A stretch of 64,000 nucleotides of DNA, taken from assembly GCA_944391115.1 (NCBI GenBank), contig CALXSJ010000006.1, forward strand, positions 62,001-126,000. The letters run 5' to 3'. The notes beneath the pieces are model-generated. The model made no database searches and was not told the DNA's origin. It saw nothing but the letters and a program-made list of their open reading frames with translations. Shown one piece after another: positions 8,455 to 18,487 of the stretch; the first letter of the stretch is position 1, and every line of letters starts with the position of its first letter. The DNA comes from an uncultured Victivallales bacterium. Lineage in GTDB: Bacteria > Verrucomicrobiota > Lentisphaeria > Victivallales > UBA1829. The position numbers and the translations under genes were made by a program.

Positions 8455-10936
8455 ATGAAACTGCGCAATGTCATGCTTGAAATCAGTTCGAAGCCCTTCC
8501 GGGATCCGTCCGAAGAGACGATGCGGCATGTCTGCCGGACGATGTTTGAACAGTGGAAGGCGCTTTCCGACACGGCGGATGTCGTATCGGTGCTTCTGTG
8601 GATCTCCGACGGCAGCGAGATTCTCGAATATTCCGGACGGCCGGATCAGACTTTTGAATGGGCTTGCTGGCAGGGATGCGCAAACGCGCAAAAACCCGCG
8701 GAACGCAAGGCGGGCGAAGAGGAGACGGAGATGCAGAAGCGCAGTTTCTTCACGCATCCGCGCCGTTACATCCCCGATCCCGAACCGCGGACCTATGCAT
8801 GGCTCAAACGCCTGATTGAAGTCATCCGGGAGGAGGGAAACGCCGTCGCCGGCAGGCCGGTCCGGATCGGCGCGACCTTCGACATCGGACCCGAATTTGC
8901 CGTTTCCGAGTTCAAATACCGGACGCATCGCGAAATTCTGCGGAAGGGCATGACCGTCCGCTGCAATTCAACGCTTCATGCGGACGGGAAAGCGTATGCC
9001 GCGTTTCCCGGAGGAATCCCGGAGGGAACCGCCTTCGGCCATTTTCTGGGAAAACAGTTTTTCTGTTTCTCCCGGGATCTGGGATACGATTTCCTCTGGC
9101 TTTCCAACGGAATCGGTTTCGGCAGCGAACCCTGGAGCATCTGCGGGCCGCTGTTCGAAGATCATGTGTTCCATCCGGAACGCGCGGAAAAGGAAAAACA
9201 GACCATGCTGGACTTCTGGGAGGCGCTCTACGGCGCGAATCCCGGCATTGTGATTGAGACGCGCGGAAGCAATTATTCCTCCGGAATCGAGTTCGCCACG
9301 GAGGGCGCGCCGCTGCTGGAGCTTTACCGGAAGTATAAAATCGCGCCGCCGGTCAATTCCCCCTGGGCCGCACTGAATTTCAACACCGGCATGGAACTGG
9401 CCGCCTGGATGTCCCACGTCGCGGAACTTCCGGACGACCGTTTCCCGTTCCGCTTTTACGTGCACGATCCGTGGTTCTGCAACAGCCCGTGGCTCGACCG
9501 CTACGGGCGCGAGGCATGGGACCTGTATCTGCCGCTGAGTGTCGGCCGGATCGATGAAAACGGGAAAACCGCTGCGGCGAACTCCGTCGCCATCATCACC
9601 GTGGACGACTCCGACGGGAAAATGCCCCGCAAGGTGCCGCTGGAAGTGATTCCCCGCATCTTCGAGTCCTTCGAGTCGCTTCCGGATATGCCGGGGCCGC
9701 TGGTCTGGGTTTATCCGTTTGAGGAGTATGCCGCCTTTTCCACCGGCCGGGAGAAACGTCTGGAGGACGTTTACACGGAGGATTTCTTCCTTGCCGAAAC
9801 CATTCAGCACAGCCTGGCTCTGAACACCGTCGTCAGCACGGCGAATTTCCGGAAGCTTGTCAGGGAGAACGGGAAAATTTTCGAAGGACGCGTTCTGGTT
9901 CTTCCCGTTCTCGCTCTGGAGACAAACCGCGCCGCCGTATGCGCCGTCATGGAGCATGCGCCGAATGTTCTGGTGTACGGCTCCCTGCGCCGCGCCTCCC
10001 GGGAGACGCTGGAACTGCTGGGCCTGAAACGGAGCGCGGAGCTTTCCGGAACGGTGGAGGTGGAGACGCTCCTGGAGGAGGACCTCTTTGAGCAGGACGC
10101 TCCTGCGCGGCACGCGGAAGCGTATCCGCCCTTCGACGGCGGCGGACTCACTGAGGTCCCCGACGGTTCGGAGGACGTTGAAGTCTGCGCATGGGCCGTG
10201 AAGGACGGCGAAAGGCGCGTCCTTGCTTCCGTGCGGACTCTGGAAGGGGGAGGGCGGATTGCGTTTCTGCGTTCCGTCATGCCTTCGAAAAAGACGGTCG
10301 ATCCGGCGGATCCATGGTTTGAATACGCCGGTCAGGAGGAGTGCTTTCCCGTCGCGGTTCTGGCGCGGTGGCTGGCCGGGCAGCGGCTCGGCGGCTGGAA
10401 GATCCGGTTTTCCGCATTTTCGGGGTCCTCGAAACTGCACTGTTCGCCTTATCTGGTGAACAGCGTCATGCCGCGGGTCAGTATTCTCATGCAGCGGCAA
10501 TGCGGTCTGGTATTCCGTCTACGCCCGGAATACGGAGGCGTCCATCCGGACGAATTCTCCGCTCGGCGCGCCGGTCCTGACCGAAATGGAGACAAGAATC
10601 CTGAACGGCGACGCGCTCTGGCATCCGGGCCGCGCATGGCGCCGGGAATGCCGCTGCTTCATCCGGCAGGCGCAGGATTCCGTGATTTCCTCCAAAATCC
10701 AGACGTGCTATTATCCGGACTGCGCAGGGAGATACAATTATGCGGGGCTGCGGGATGCCGAGGTCCGCTTTTTCCCGCCCTCCGGCTGCGGGCGCGTGGA
10801 AGTGCAGTGGGGCGCGTCTCCGATTCCGGAATTGTCCGAGACCCTGCTGGAACCGGAATGGGAGGATACGTTCCTGGGACGCTGCATCGTGCTGAGGCAC
10901 ATCAGCGGCTATCTCAGTTTCGCGTGGATGAAATAG
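8455..10936 (+). CDS. large conserved protein of unknown function, interrupted by a frameshift near 10475
   Basis: I do not recognise this family. Read from ATG 8455, the first ~670 codons look like a genuine cytoplasmic enzyme (MKLRNVMLEISSKPFRD, then several W-rich, possibly TIM-barrel-like segments). Around 10460-10495 the reading frame becomes implausible and would run on to a stop at 11046. The +1 frame takes over with good protein sequence (SCSGNAVWYSVYARNTE onward) and ends at TAG 10934-10936. One surplus G in the GGG at 10475-10477 would explain this. The intact product would have about 826 residues. The gene follows the isomerase gene after three bases, so it belongs to the same operon. 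It could be a real mutation or a sequencing error. Confidence 0.7.
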
Positions 10937-11023
10937 GAAACGGGCATGACCCGCGGACGGGTTCGTGCGAGCCTGCCCGCGGGGAGTTTCGGCGATATCT
11001 TCGACAGGAAAGGAATTCGGAAG

Positions 11024-12541
11024 ATGGAAAAACAGTTTTACCTTGACAAGATCCGCGGCTGCTGGTTCGGAAAATGTCTGGCCGGAGCCGTCGGAATGCC
11101 CTTCGAAGGGGTTCCCTTCACCGTGGAGATGGAGGAGAAGGACATTCATTTGAGCGACGTGCCCAACGACGACCTTGAGATGCAGCTGATCTGGATGGAC
11201 GCGCTGAAGCGGTGCGGGACCGGTCTGACATCGCGCGATCTCGGCGACGTCTGGATGGAAAGAATCCCCCACGGCTGCGACGAATACAGCGTTGCGGTCC
11301 ACAATCTCCGGCACGGTCTCCGTCCGCCCGCCACCGGACGGTGCAACAACTTCTTTCATGACGGCATGGGCGCGACGATCCGTTCGGAAATCTGGGCTCT
11401 CGTGTTCCCGGAGCGGCCGGACGCCGTCGGGTATTTCGCGCAGCAGGATGCGGAGGTCGATCACTGGGGCGACGGAGTCCGCTGCGAAATCTTCATGGCG
11501 ATGGCGGAGGCGCACGCGTGCTGTCATTCGGATATCGAGGGTGCGCTCCGCTTCGCGCTGGCGCACATCGGCGACCGTTCCTCGCGGACTTTCCGGACTC
11601 TGAACCCTCTCTTCGAAGCCTATGACCGCGGCGTTCCGGAATCCGCCGCGCGCGACCGCCTTCTTCTGACCGTTCAGCGCAATTCCAACTTCACGGACTG
11701 CGTGATGAACCTCTGTTTCATCGTCCATTCGCTGCTCTACGGGAAAGGGGATTTTCTGGAGACCGTGCTGTCCGCCGTCCGCTTCGGAAGAGACACGGAC
11801 TGCACCGCCGCAAGCTGCGGCGCGTTTCTTGGAATTGCAAGGGGAATGGCGGCATTTCCTGAAAGATGGCGTTCCTGCGTTGCGGACAGGCTTTCGCTGA
11901 GCGATTATGTCTCATGCATTCCCGGCGTTCCGCTCACTCTGACGGCGCTGATCGAAAGAACAGCGGAACTGCATGAGGCGCTCTCCCCCCTCCTTCGCGC
12001 CGGAACTTATCCCTCTTACGTGCCATGGGAACCGGAAGCTCCGATGCCGGAGACGACGCATGCGGAATGGCTGATTCTCGATGCCGCCCGATGCGATGCC
12101 GCCGCAGTGGAGAAGGAGCTCCGTGAAACGGGAAAATGTCCGGAATCCCTGCGTTCCCGGATTGTTCCGTTTTCCACGTTTGTCATGGATTTGTCGGAAT
12201 TTGCGGACCGGGCGGGCACGCTGCATCTGTTTTCCTTCCTGCACGTGGAAAATGCCGGAGTCAATCCGGAGGGGATTGTCTTTTCCGCGACCGCGGATGT
12301 CGGGATGACGGTGTGGATGGACGGACGGCGCCTGATGAACTGTCACAACCGCCAGAAGATGCTGCCGTCATTCCATCGCGCGGAAGGCGGCTCCGCGTTC
12401 AGTCTGCCGCTGCAGCCGGGCTCCACGCATCTGTTCCATGTCACGCTTTACAACTGTCTTCCCCCCCTTCGGACCTGCCTGATGTTCGGCAATCTTTTCA
12501 ACGATCACCTGGACGGGTTCCGTTTTTCTCCGGATGCGTGA
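11024..12541 (+). CDS. ADP-ribosylglycohydrolase-fold protein with C-terminal beta-sandwich
   Basis: Residues 1 to about 320 follow the ADP-ribosylglycohydrolase (DraG/ARH) fold: IRGCWFGKCLAGAVGMPFEG at the N-terminus, the metal motif NDD (residues 48-50) and the C-terminal metal motif GRDTDC (255-260) followed by AASCGAFLGIARGMAAF. About 170 further residues look like a beta-sandwich (SATADVGMTVWMDGRRLM and LPLQPGSTHLFHVTLYN), the type of accessory domain found on glycoside-processing enzymes. ATG 11024 has an AGGAAAGGA site nine bases upstream. It is the last gene of the operon and is followed by a strong hairpin. The context favours cleavage of an N- or O-glycosidic bond in a sugar compound over protein de-ADP-ribosylation (inference). 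Confidence 0.82.
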   Translation: MEKQFYLDKIRGCWFGKCLAGAVGMPFEGVPFTVEMEEKDIHLSDVPNDDLEMQLIWMDALKRCGTGLTSRDLGDVWMERIPHGCDEYSVAVHNLRHGLRPPATGRCNNFFHDGMGATIRSEIWALVFPERPDAVGYFAQQDAEVDHWGDGVRCEIFMAMAEAHACCHSDIEGALRFALAHIGDRSSRTFRTLNPLFEAYDRGVPESAARDRLLLTVQRNSNFTDCVMNLCFIVHSLLYGKGDFLETVLSAVRFGRDTDCTAASCGAFLGIARGMAAFPERWRSCVADRLSLSDYVSCIPGVPLTLTALIERTAELHEALSPLLRAGTYPSYVPWEPEAPMPETTHAEWLILDAARCDAAAVEKELRETGKCPESLRSRIVPFSTFVMDLSEFADRAGTLHLFSFLHVENAGVNPEGIVFSATADVGMTVWMDGRRLMNCHNRQKMLPSFHRAEGGSAFSLPLQPGSTHLFHVTLYNCLPPLRTCLMFGNLFNDHLDGFRFSPDA

Positions 12542-12571
12542 CGGCGCGTCCCGAAGCTTCTGTTCCCGTTG

Positions 12572-12606
12572 AACCCCGGGGAAGGCATTCCGCCTTCCCC
12601 GGGGTT
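12572..12606. terminator. strong hairpin, probable terminator of the 2773-12541 operon
   Basis: A perfect 15-bp stem (AACCCCGGGGAAGGC and its complement) closes a five-base loop ATTCC, 30 bases after the stop of the ADP-ribosylglycohydrolase-fold gene. No U-rich tail follows, so it may act with Rho or as an RNA-end stabiliser. Confidence 0.65.
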
Positions 12607-12654
12607 GCCGTTTCCCGCCGTAATGAAAAATCATAATTTTTTTGATTCGGGGGG

Positions 12655-12683
12655 TTGACGATTGGGTTAAACTGGGTTATAAT
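12655..12683 (+). promoter_or_regulatory. near-consensus sigma70 promoter of the GntR-pseudopilin-DUF4838 cassette
   Basis: TTGACG (12655-12660), a 17-base spacer and a perfect TATAAT (12678-12683) lie 23 bases upstream of the GntR start at 12707. The spacer contains a direct repeat, GGGTTA twice, ten bases apart (one helical turn), which could be a regulator site. Confidence 0.8.
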
Positions 12684-12706
12684 GAAAACAACAACCGGGA
12701 GACTCC

Positions 12707-13750
12707 ATGAAACTGGCGGCGGAACAATCGCAATCGGCTCGGATCGCAACCATCATCCGGCAGGAGATTCAGGGAGGGCGTCTGCGCCCCGGCGAGAAGC
12801 TGGAGGCCGCCCGGACTCTTGCCGGACATTTTGACGTGGGGCGCCAGGTGATCCGTTCGGCGATCCGGATTCTGGAAAAGGAGAGCCTCGTCCGGACCGC
12901 TCCCGGCAGCGGCGTTTTTGTCCGGGACTACCTTCCCTCTTCCGCCGGCCGCCGGAGAATCCGCATCGGTTTTGTCAACTGGCACGATTCCCTGTCTGAA
13001 AATTTTCCCCTGCGCGCCTATCTGGAGCTTCTGCGGCAGGGGGAAACGAAAAACTGTGAAATTTTCCTGAACAATTCGCAGACGGAGCAGGAGCTGCTTC
13101 AGTGGTTCCGCAACTACAATCTGGACGGCCTGATCCTTTGCGGGTATATTGACGACAGACTGCTTCACGCGCTGAACAAGGCGCACGTCCTCTTTCTGAT
13201 TCTCGGCAACTATGCGCTTTCCGAACCGGCGAACTGTCTGGAGAAGGATGTCTTCCGCAGCGTGAAAACGGCGGTTTCACTTCTTCTGAAGCGTTATCAT
13301 TTCAAGCGGATCGCGTGCATCTTCGGCAATATGTTCGGACTTGGCCCGCGTCAGACTCTGGAGGCGCTGAAGGCTGCGGCGGCGGAAAACGGCCTTGCCT
13401 TTGACAGCAGCTTGTTTCTTCAGTCGGAATCCGGGGACGGTTATGCCTGCATGGAATATCTTTTCCGGGAAAAGCGCCTGGACGCCGGCGATATGGTTTA
13501 TTTGACGCCGACGACGTTCCATGGAGCGGCCCGCTCCATTTTCGAACGGAGCGTCGCCTCCTGCAACCGGCCTTATCTTTTTCTGGACATGCCGGTTTCC
13601 GACGTGCCCTATCCCGATCTGGTCGGATGTTTTCTTTATGAGGGCAATGCTCTGGCGGAACAGGCGCTGGATGCGTTTCTGGATCTTTATTACGGGCGAG
13701 TCCAGCGTCCATGGACGGGATGCGTGCAGTGCCGGACCGCCATATCATGA
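12707..13750 (+). CDS. GntR-family regulator with LacI-like effector domain
   Basis: The N-terminal 75 residues form a GntR winged helix (IATIIRQEIQGGRLRPGEKL, VGRQVIRSAIRILEKE, then the wing PGSGVFVRDY). Residues from about 85 to 347 resemble a periplasmic-binding-protein/LacI-type ligand domain (RRIRIGFVNWHDSL, LDGLILCGYID, KRIACIFGN), the AraR-like architecture. Such proteins usually repress until a sugar binds. The gene is transcribed from a near-consensus promoter and is followed 22 bases later by a pseudopilin gene and then a DUF4838 glycosidase, which it most likely controls together with itself. Confidence 0.88.
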   Translation: MKLAAEQSQSARIATIIRQEIQGGRLRPGEKLEAARTLAGHFDVGRQVIRSAIRILEKESLVRTAPGSGVFVRDYLPSSAGRRRIRIGFVNWHDSLSENFPLRAYLELLRQGETKNCEIFLNNSQTEQELLQWFRNYNLDGLILCGYIDDRLLHALNKAHVLFLILGNYALSEPANCLEKDVFRSVKTAVSLLLKRYHFKRIACIFGNMFGLGPRQTLEALKAAAAENGLAFDSSLFLQSESGDGYACMEYLFREKRLDAGDMVYLTPTTFHGAARSIFERSVASCNRPYLFLDMPVSDVPYPDLVGCFLYEGNALAEQALDAFLDLYYGRVQRPWTGCVQCRTAIS

Positions 13751-13772
13751 AAACACAGGAGGAATGGAGCAG

Positions 13773-14519
13773 ATGAATACGGGGTTTCGGAAGAGGAAAA
13801 AGGACGGAGCGTATTTTACATTGATCGAACTTCTCGTCGTGATTGCAATCATCGCCATTCTCGCGAGCATTCTCCTGCCCTCTTTGAACCGGGCGAAACA
13901 GAGCGCACAGACCGTCGCCTGTCTGAACCAGCAGAAACAGATTGCCTTCGGGATGCTTTCCTATGGGAACGATTTCAAATCCTGGGCTCCCGGGGAGTCG
14001 TTTGTTTACGGGCTTTCCCAATGGCATATCATCCGTTTCCTGTCCCGTCCGAATCCCTCGGTCAATCCCCCTTCGAGTTATCCTTACTGCTATCTCGGGT
14101 ATGTGCCAGCCAGGTATGGAGAGAAAAAAGGCATCTGGCTTTGCCCGGGGACCATCTGGCAATGGCAGACAGATCCGACATACGCAGGGTTCATGACGAA
14201 TTACACGATACCCTCTTTCGCTTCCGACAGCTCGGTGGCTTATGACAGCGGCTTTGTCCGTCTGGACAGCATCAGGAAACCTTCCCGCCGCGGCTGGCTC
14301 TGCGATGCCTGGTGCCCGACCAATTATTTCGTGTCGCGGCATAAAGGAAACACCGCCATCAACTTTGCATTCATCGACGGTCATCTTGAATCCGTGATGC
14401 GCAGGAATATTCTCATTGCGGATTATTCGGGAACCTCCTCCATCGGAATGCAGGCAGTGAATGCGGGACAGCATCCTTTCACCATTAATGTCTCGAAATA
14501 CCCGTTTCTGTCATACTGA
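13773..14519 (+). CDS. type II secretion-like pseudopilin (prepilin-type N-terminal domain)
   Basis: This 248-residue protein has a short basic leader (MNTGFRKRKKDGAY), then the class III signal/transmembrane helix [18 protein letters not shown] with the conserved Glu at +5. A globular domain follows that ends in RHKG...FIDGHLESV, a variant of the H-x9-DG signature (11 residues here between His and Asp-Gly). The residue before the processed Phe is Tyr rather than Gly. The protein would sit in the inner membrane, with the globular domain in the periplasm. ATG 13773 is preferred because AGGAGG lies ten bases upstream; ATG 13764 is only one base from it. It lies between the GntR gene and a DUF4838 glycosidase gene. 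Confidence 0.9.
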   Translation: MNTGFRKRKKDGAYFTLIELLVVIAIIAILASILLPSLNRAKQSAQTVACLNQQKQIAFGMLSYGNDFKSWAPGESFVYGLSQWHIIRFLSRPNPSVNPPSSYPYCYLGYVPARYGEKKGIWLCPGTIWQWQTDPTYAGFMTNYTIPSFASDSSVAYDSGFVRLDSIRKPSRRGWLCDAWCPTNYFVSRHKGNTAINFAFIDGHLESVMRRNILIADYSGTSSIGMQAVNAGQHPFTINVSKYPFLSY

Positions 14520-14606
14520 GGCGCGAAGCTGAAATTTCCGTGGCGGAACGTTCCCGCTTCAAGACTTGAAAATCAACAATCCAAATTCAGGAAAGGATCA
14601 TAAAAA

Positions 14607-17537
14607 ATGAATCTGAGATGCGGAATGCTCGTTTTTCTTCTGTTCTCCGCGGCGCCGGGAGGCTTTGCCGTGGAATCGCTGGAACTTGTGAAGGACGGAA
14701 AAGCCCGGGCGGCGTTTCTTCTCCCTTCGCATGCCGGGGAGACGGAAAAGCTTGCCGCAAAAGAGTTTGCCGATTATGTGCAGCGGATTACCTCCGTGAA
14801 AATTCCCGTGACGGAAAAGGCGCCGGAAGGAATGATCCCGATCCATTCTGTCCTGAGTTCCTCCCCCGACGTTCCGGAACGTCTGAAGGCCTCGGTGAAA
14901 CGTCTGGAATATGACGGTTTTGTGCTTGATGTTTCCGGAGAGGGCGTCTGGATTGTCAGTGCGAAAAAACGCGGGCTTCTGTACGGCGTCTATCATCTGC
15001 TGCGGGAATACGGCGGAGTGATCTGGTTTCATCCCGATCCGACGGAGGAGGGGGAGTTCGTCCCGCATGCCCCGGTTTTCCGGATTCCGTTTCAGACGAC
15101 CGTGAAAAATCCCGCCTTTGAATACCGCCGTTTCGGCCTGAACGGCGGATCCCTGAAAAACGACCATGTCCATACCTGGTTCCTGCGCAACGGGATGCAG
15201 CTGTTCGTCAATTCCGATATCCCGAAACTCCGGGTGTTTGACCCGATTTACAAGGAGGGCGGGCACGATATGACCACGCTGCTCGTCGGATATGCCGGGA
15301 CAAACCGGGAAATGAAGGCGGCTGAGCAGAAACTCTACCGGGAACATCCCGAATATTTCGGACTGGATTCCAAAGGCATCCGCAGAATCGGCGGCAACAA
15401 TGTCCGGAATGCTGTGCAGCCGTGCACCGGCAACCCGGAGGTCCTGAAACGGATGGCGGCTCACGCGCTTCAGCGCATTGCGCGCTTCCGGGGGGCGGAA
15501 AACATCCGGACTCTCTGCAATGACGATCATCCCAGCTGGTGCCTGTGTGAAAACTGCAGGAAGCTGGACGATCCCGCCGCGCCGCGCTCGAACCGCCATG
15601 CGGACCGGTGGTGGCATTTCGTCAACTACATGGCGCAGCGCATCCTGACGCCCGGACATCCGGAGAACAAACTGAACGCACTGGTCTATCAGACTTTCCG
15701 CTATCCGCCGAAAACGGTCAAGCCGGATCCGCGCGTTTTCATCACCATCTGCCCCCATCAGCGCTGTTACATCCACTCCCTGAACGATCCTTCCTGCCCG
15801 GTCAACGCCGGCGGCTTCCGTCAGATGTTCGAGGAATGGCACAAGGCGGGCATGCGGAGCGACACCTTTGAATATCACACGCAGCTTCCCGGCGCCACGC
15901 GCTACCTGCCGATGGAACGGGCGTGGGTCCGGGACCTCCAGTATTACAAGAGCCTGAACATGGCCGGATTCGGATTCATCACCCGTGCCGCGCTCAGCGA
16001 TTTCGGGCCGAGAAAAAGCCCGTTCAACGACCATATGTGGATGTCCCTCTGGCAGCAGCACTGGCTGACCGCATATTATTCCTGGAACATCGATGCGGAT
16101 TTTGATACGGTGAGCGAGAAAATCAACTCACGCTACTACGGTCCCGCATGGCGTTATATGAAACCCTACCGGGAGGAGCTGACCAGGGCTCTTTACGCTC
16201 CGAAGGTGCATATGGGCTACGGGACGCCGGACACCGCGCTCGGACGCTGCGGGGAAAGCGCGGGACTTTTCGATCGCCTTCACGGTTATCTCGACCGGGC
16301 CGAGCAGGCCGCAGAAGGCGACAGGCTTCTGCTCAAGCGCATCGGGCGCGACCGTCTGTTCCTGAAGCTCAGCTGGGAGGACGCCTGCGACCAGTACAAG
16401 CAGATCAAACAGAAGGAATATTCGGCAAAACGCCTTTCCGGAACACTCCAGATCGACGGCCGGCTGGATGAGGACGCGTGGCGCACGGCGCAGGTCATTA
16501 CCGATTTCAAAAAAGCTCCGCAGGATGAGGCCGTCGGCAAAACTCCCGCCGATCCGCAGACGTTTGTGCGGATCCTCCATGACAATGACAATCTCTATTT
16601 CGGCATCGAGGCGATGAAGCCGAAAAACGGGAAAACCCTGGATGTCGCAACCTCCGACGGCATCCCCGGCGCCATGAAGGGGAGCCATATTGAAATCTTT
16701 CTCACGCCGCCGGAACTGAACGGGAAGTATTATCATTTCGGATTCACCCGCAACGGGAGAAGTTTCCAGGCCCTGACCGATTCCCCCGCCACCCGGGATG
16801 AGAAGGTCAGAATCAATTTCCAGTTCAAAATCACGGATGCGCCCGACCGCTGGATCGCGGAGGTGAAGGCGCCGGTAAGGAAAATCTCCGGCGGAATCCG
16901 GGAGGGATCCACCTGGAAGCTCAATATCGGGCGCGCGGCTCTGAACAACGAAGGGAAAATGGAATATTCCTCCATGTGCGCGGGTCTCTTCCACGGTTCC
17001 TCCGGGCATCGCACGATGGCGTTCGGTGAACGCGGCGCGATCGTCAAGAACGGCGATTTTGAGGAGACCGGGAAGCCCCGCATCAAAAAGCATCTGAAGA
17101 AACACTGGGAATACCGTTCCGGCACCGTGCCGCTGCAGTGGTGGCTCAATGAGGGGAATACCGGCACGATTGAAGTCCGGACGGGGGATGCGGCTTCCGG
17201 GAATTCCTACATCCGGGTTGCCGGGCTCAATTCCTTTGTCGAACAGCCCATGACCATTCCTGCGGACCGTCCGGAACGCTACGCCTTTACCATGCGGGTC
17301 CGGGGCAGGGGCGAACTGCTGGTCCGTATCCGGAACCGCCTGGGGAAATATTCCGGGAATGCGCTGCGGGAGATCGATTCCGAGCAGTGGATTCCGGTCA
17401 GCGGAGTCATCGACCACGTTCCGGACGGACGGGATATGTTCACGCTCCGGATTACGGGAACGCTTGACATTGACGATGTCCGGGTCGAGGCCGAGGCTCC
17501 CGAGGAGATGCCGGACGCGTCCAAGCACCAGAGCTAG
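14607..17537 (+). CDS. secreted DUF4838 glycosidase candidate with two carbohydrate-binding-like domains
   Basis: This is a 976-residue exported protein. Residues 1-21 form a signal peptide (MNLRCGMLVFLLFSAAPGG...). A GH67/GH20-type N-terminal domain follows (AAKEFADYVQRITSVKIPV; RGLLYGVYHLLREYGGVIWF). The DUF4838 catalytic-like core runs to about 600 and contains the cluster WCLCENCRKL (Cys312, 314, 317). Residues about 612-800 match a family-9-like carbohydrate-binding module (LQIDGRLDEDAWRTAQVI; NDNLYFGIEA; HIEIFLTPP). From about 814 a jelly-roll CBM begins (NGDFEETG) and ends at DIDDVRVEAE. It probably acts on extracellular or periplasmic glycans, but the activity of this family is not settled. 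AAAGGATC precedes the start. Confidence 0.87.
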   Translation: MNLRCGMLVFLLFSAAPGGFAVESLELVKDGKARAAFLLPSHAGETEKLAAKEFADYVQRITSVKIPVTEKAPEGMIPIHSVLSSSPDVPERLKASVKRLEYDGFVLDVSGEGVWIVSAKKRGLLYGVYHLLREYGGVIWFHPDPTEEGEFVPHAPVFRIPFQTTVKNPAFEYRRFGLNGGSLKNDHVHTWFLRNGMQLFVNSDIPKLRVFDPIYKEGGHDMTTLLVGYAGTNREMKAAEQKLYREHPEYFGLDSKGIRRIGGNNVRNAVQPCTGNPEVLKRMAAHALQRIARFRGAENIRTLCNDDHPSWCLCENCRKLDDPAAPRSNRHADRWWHFVNYMAQRILTPGHPENKLNALVYQTFRYPPKTVKPDPRVFITICPHQRCYIHSLNDPSCPVNAGGFRQMFEEWHKAGMRSDTFEYHTQLPGATRYLPMERAWVRDLQYYKSLNMAGFGFITRAALSDFGPRKSPFNDHMWMSLWQQHWLTAYYSWNIDADFDTVSEKINSRYYGPAWRYMKPYREELTRALYAPKVHMGYGTPDTALGRCGESAGLFDRLHGYLDRAEQAAEGDRLLLKRIGRDRLFLKLSWEDACDQYKQIKQKEYSAKRLSGTLQIDGRLDEDAWRTAQVITDFKKAPQDEAVGKTPADPQTFVRILHDNDNLYFGIEAMKPKNGKTLDVATSDGIPGAMKGSHIEIFLTPPELNGKYYHFGFTRNGRSFQALTDSPATRDEKVRINFQFKITDAPDRWIAEVKAPVRKISGGIREGSTWKLNIGRAALNNEGKMEYSSMCAGLFHGSSGHRTMAFGERGAIVKNGDFEETGKPRIKKHLKKHWEYRSGTVPLQWWLNEGNTGTIEVRTGDAASGNSYIRVAGLNSFVEQPMTIPADRPERYAFTMRVRGRGELLVRIRNRLGKYSGNALREIDSEQWIPVSGVIDHVPDGRDMFTLRITGTLDIDDVRVEAEAPEEMPDASKHQS

Positions 17538-17542
17538 CGCAT

Positions 17543-17566
17543 CCGCCGCGCGGATCCGCGCAGCGG
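17543..17566. terminator. GC-rich palindromic hairpin after the DUF4838 gene
   Basis: A 24-base imperfect palindrome centred on CGGATCCG (one mismatch per arm) starts six bases after the stop codon of the DUF4838 gene. It can fold into a short stem and may end transcription between the convergent genes. No U tract follows, so the assignment is tentative. Confidence 0.4.
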
Positions 17567-17770
17567 AGGAATCCCGTGAAAAGCGCAAATTCGCGCCGGT
17601 TTTGAAAAAAGTATCTGAAGAAAGGCCTGTTTTCCGATTCCGTCGCGGGAAGAGGGAAACAGGCCGTAATGCTGTTTCCGGAATGGGAGAAAACTGTTTC
17701 GGTCCGACTGAGTGCGGAGGTTCTCTGTCTGCGGGGCTGCATGGAATCCGTGATGGCCGCGGTGTTTTTT

Positions 17771-18487
17771 TTATCGGATTTTTGTCGGATAAGCCTCCGG
17801 ATTTTTGATGAACTGGCTGATTTTTATATTCTTCGCCGAGCCGTCGCAAAACAGCAGATTGTTATTTCCGATATGGCGGTATGCCGCCGCGCCGTTGCTT
17901 CCAGCCGCGTTGGCGGGATTGGAGAGGTAGAAGCCGTCATTCATGGCTGCAACAGTGGTTTCTCCCAGCAGATAGAGCTGGGACGGAAACTTTATCGCAG
18001 TGATTTTCATCAGGGAACTGATTCCTGTCCAGATCGTGCCGCTGTTGACTGCGCCGGCCCCCTGGTTGTACATCCCGTAGTGCGCATAGGAGACTTCCGG
18101 ATGGCTTTTGAGCTGACTGGGGCAGTAAAAGACCGATTTTGCCGGCAGCTTGTCCACAAAGCGGCCGTTGAAATTCATTTCGCCTTCATTGGCATAAGGT
18201 TTCAGCATGGTCACCCAGATATAATGGTCTGTTGTGGCCGATTCATTGTTCCATACTCCGGAATAACAGGCGGGAAGCCAGTCTTTGAAATCCATGAAAT
18301 ATTGCGTCCATGCAATGCCGATCTGTTTCAGGTTGGAGGTGCACGCAATCCCCTTTGCTTTTTCTTTTGCCTGGTTCAAGGCAGGAAGGAGCATGCTTGC
18401 CAGAATCGCGATGATCGCAATGACAATGAGGAGCTCTATCAATGTGAAAAGGCTTTTGTTTTTCAGAAAAATTTGCCGTGCAGTCAT
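17771..18487 (-). CDS. type II secretion-like pseudopilin with H-x9-DG motif
   Basis: This 238-residue protein begins with a leader ([13 protein letters not shown]) and [19 protein letters not shown] with Glu at +5. Next comes the conserved [20 protein letters not shown] region, and a globular domain ends with [14 protein letters not shown], exactly His, nine residues, Asp-Gly. The residue before the mature Phe is Leu, not Gly. Its ATG overlaps the TGA of the upstream secreted protein gene by four bases, so the two are translationally coupled. It is the last gene of the 22636-17771 operon. Confidence 0.9.
   Translation of the reverse strand: MTARQIFLKNKSLFTLIELLIVIAIIAILASMLLPALNQAKEKAKGIACTSNLKQIGIAWTQYFMDFKDWLPACYSGVWNNESATTDHYIWVTMLKPYANEGEMNFNGRFVDKLPAKSVFYCPSQLKSHPEVSYAHYGMYNQGAGAVNSGTIWTGISSLMKITAIKFPSQLYLLGETTVAAMNDGFYLSNPANAAGSNGAAAYRHIGNNNLLFCDGSAKNIKISQFIKNPEAYPTKIR

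Noticed and set aside
6844-8928. A 694-codon minus-strand frame opposite the AraA-like isomerase
   Set aside because: The isomerase shows its metal-site residues and operon couplings; the antisense frame crosses three gene boundaries.
10946-11023. Upstream extension of the ADP-ribosylglycohydrolase-fold gene to 10946
   Set aside because: The added residues are unrelated to the domain, and ATG 11024 has a strong AGGAAAGGA site.
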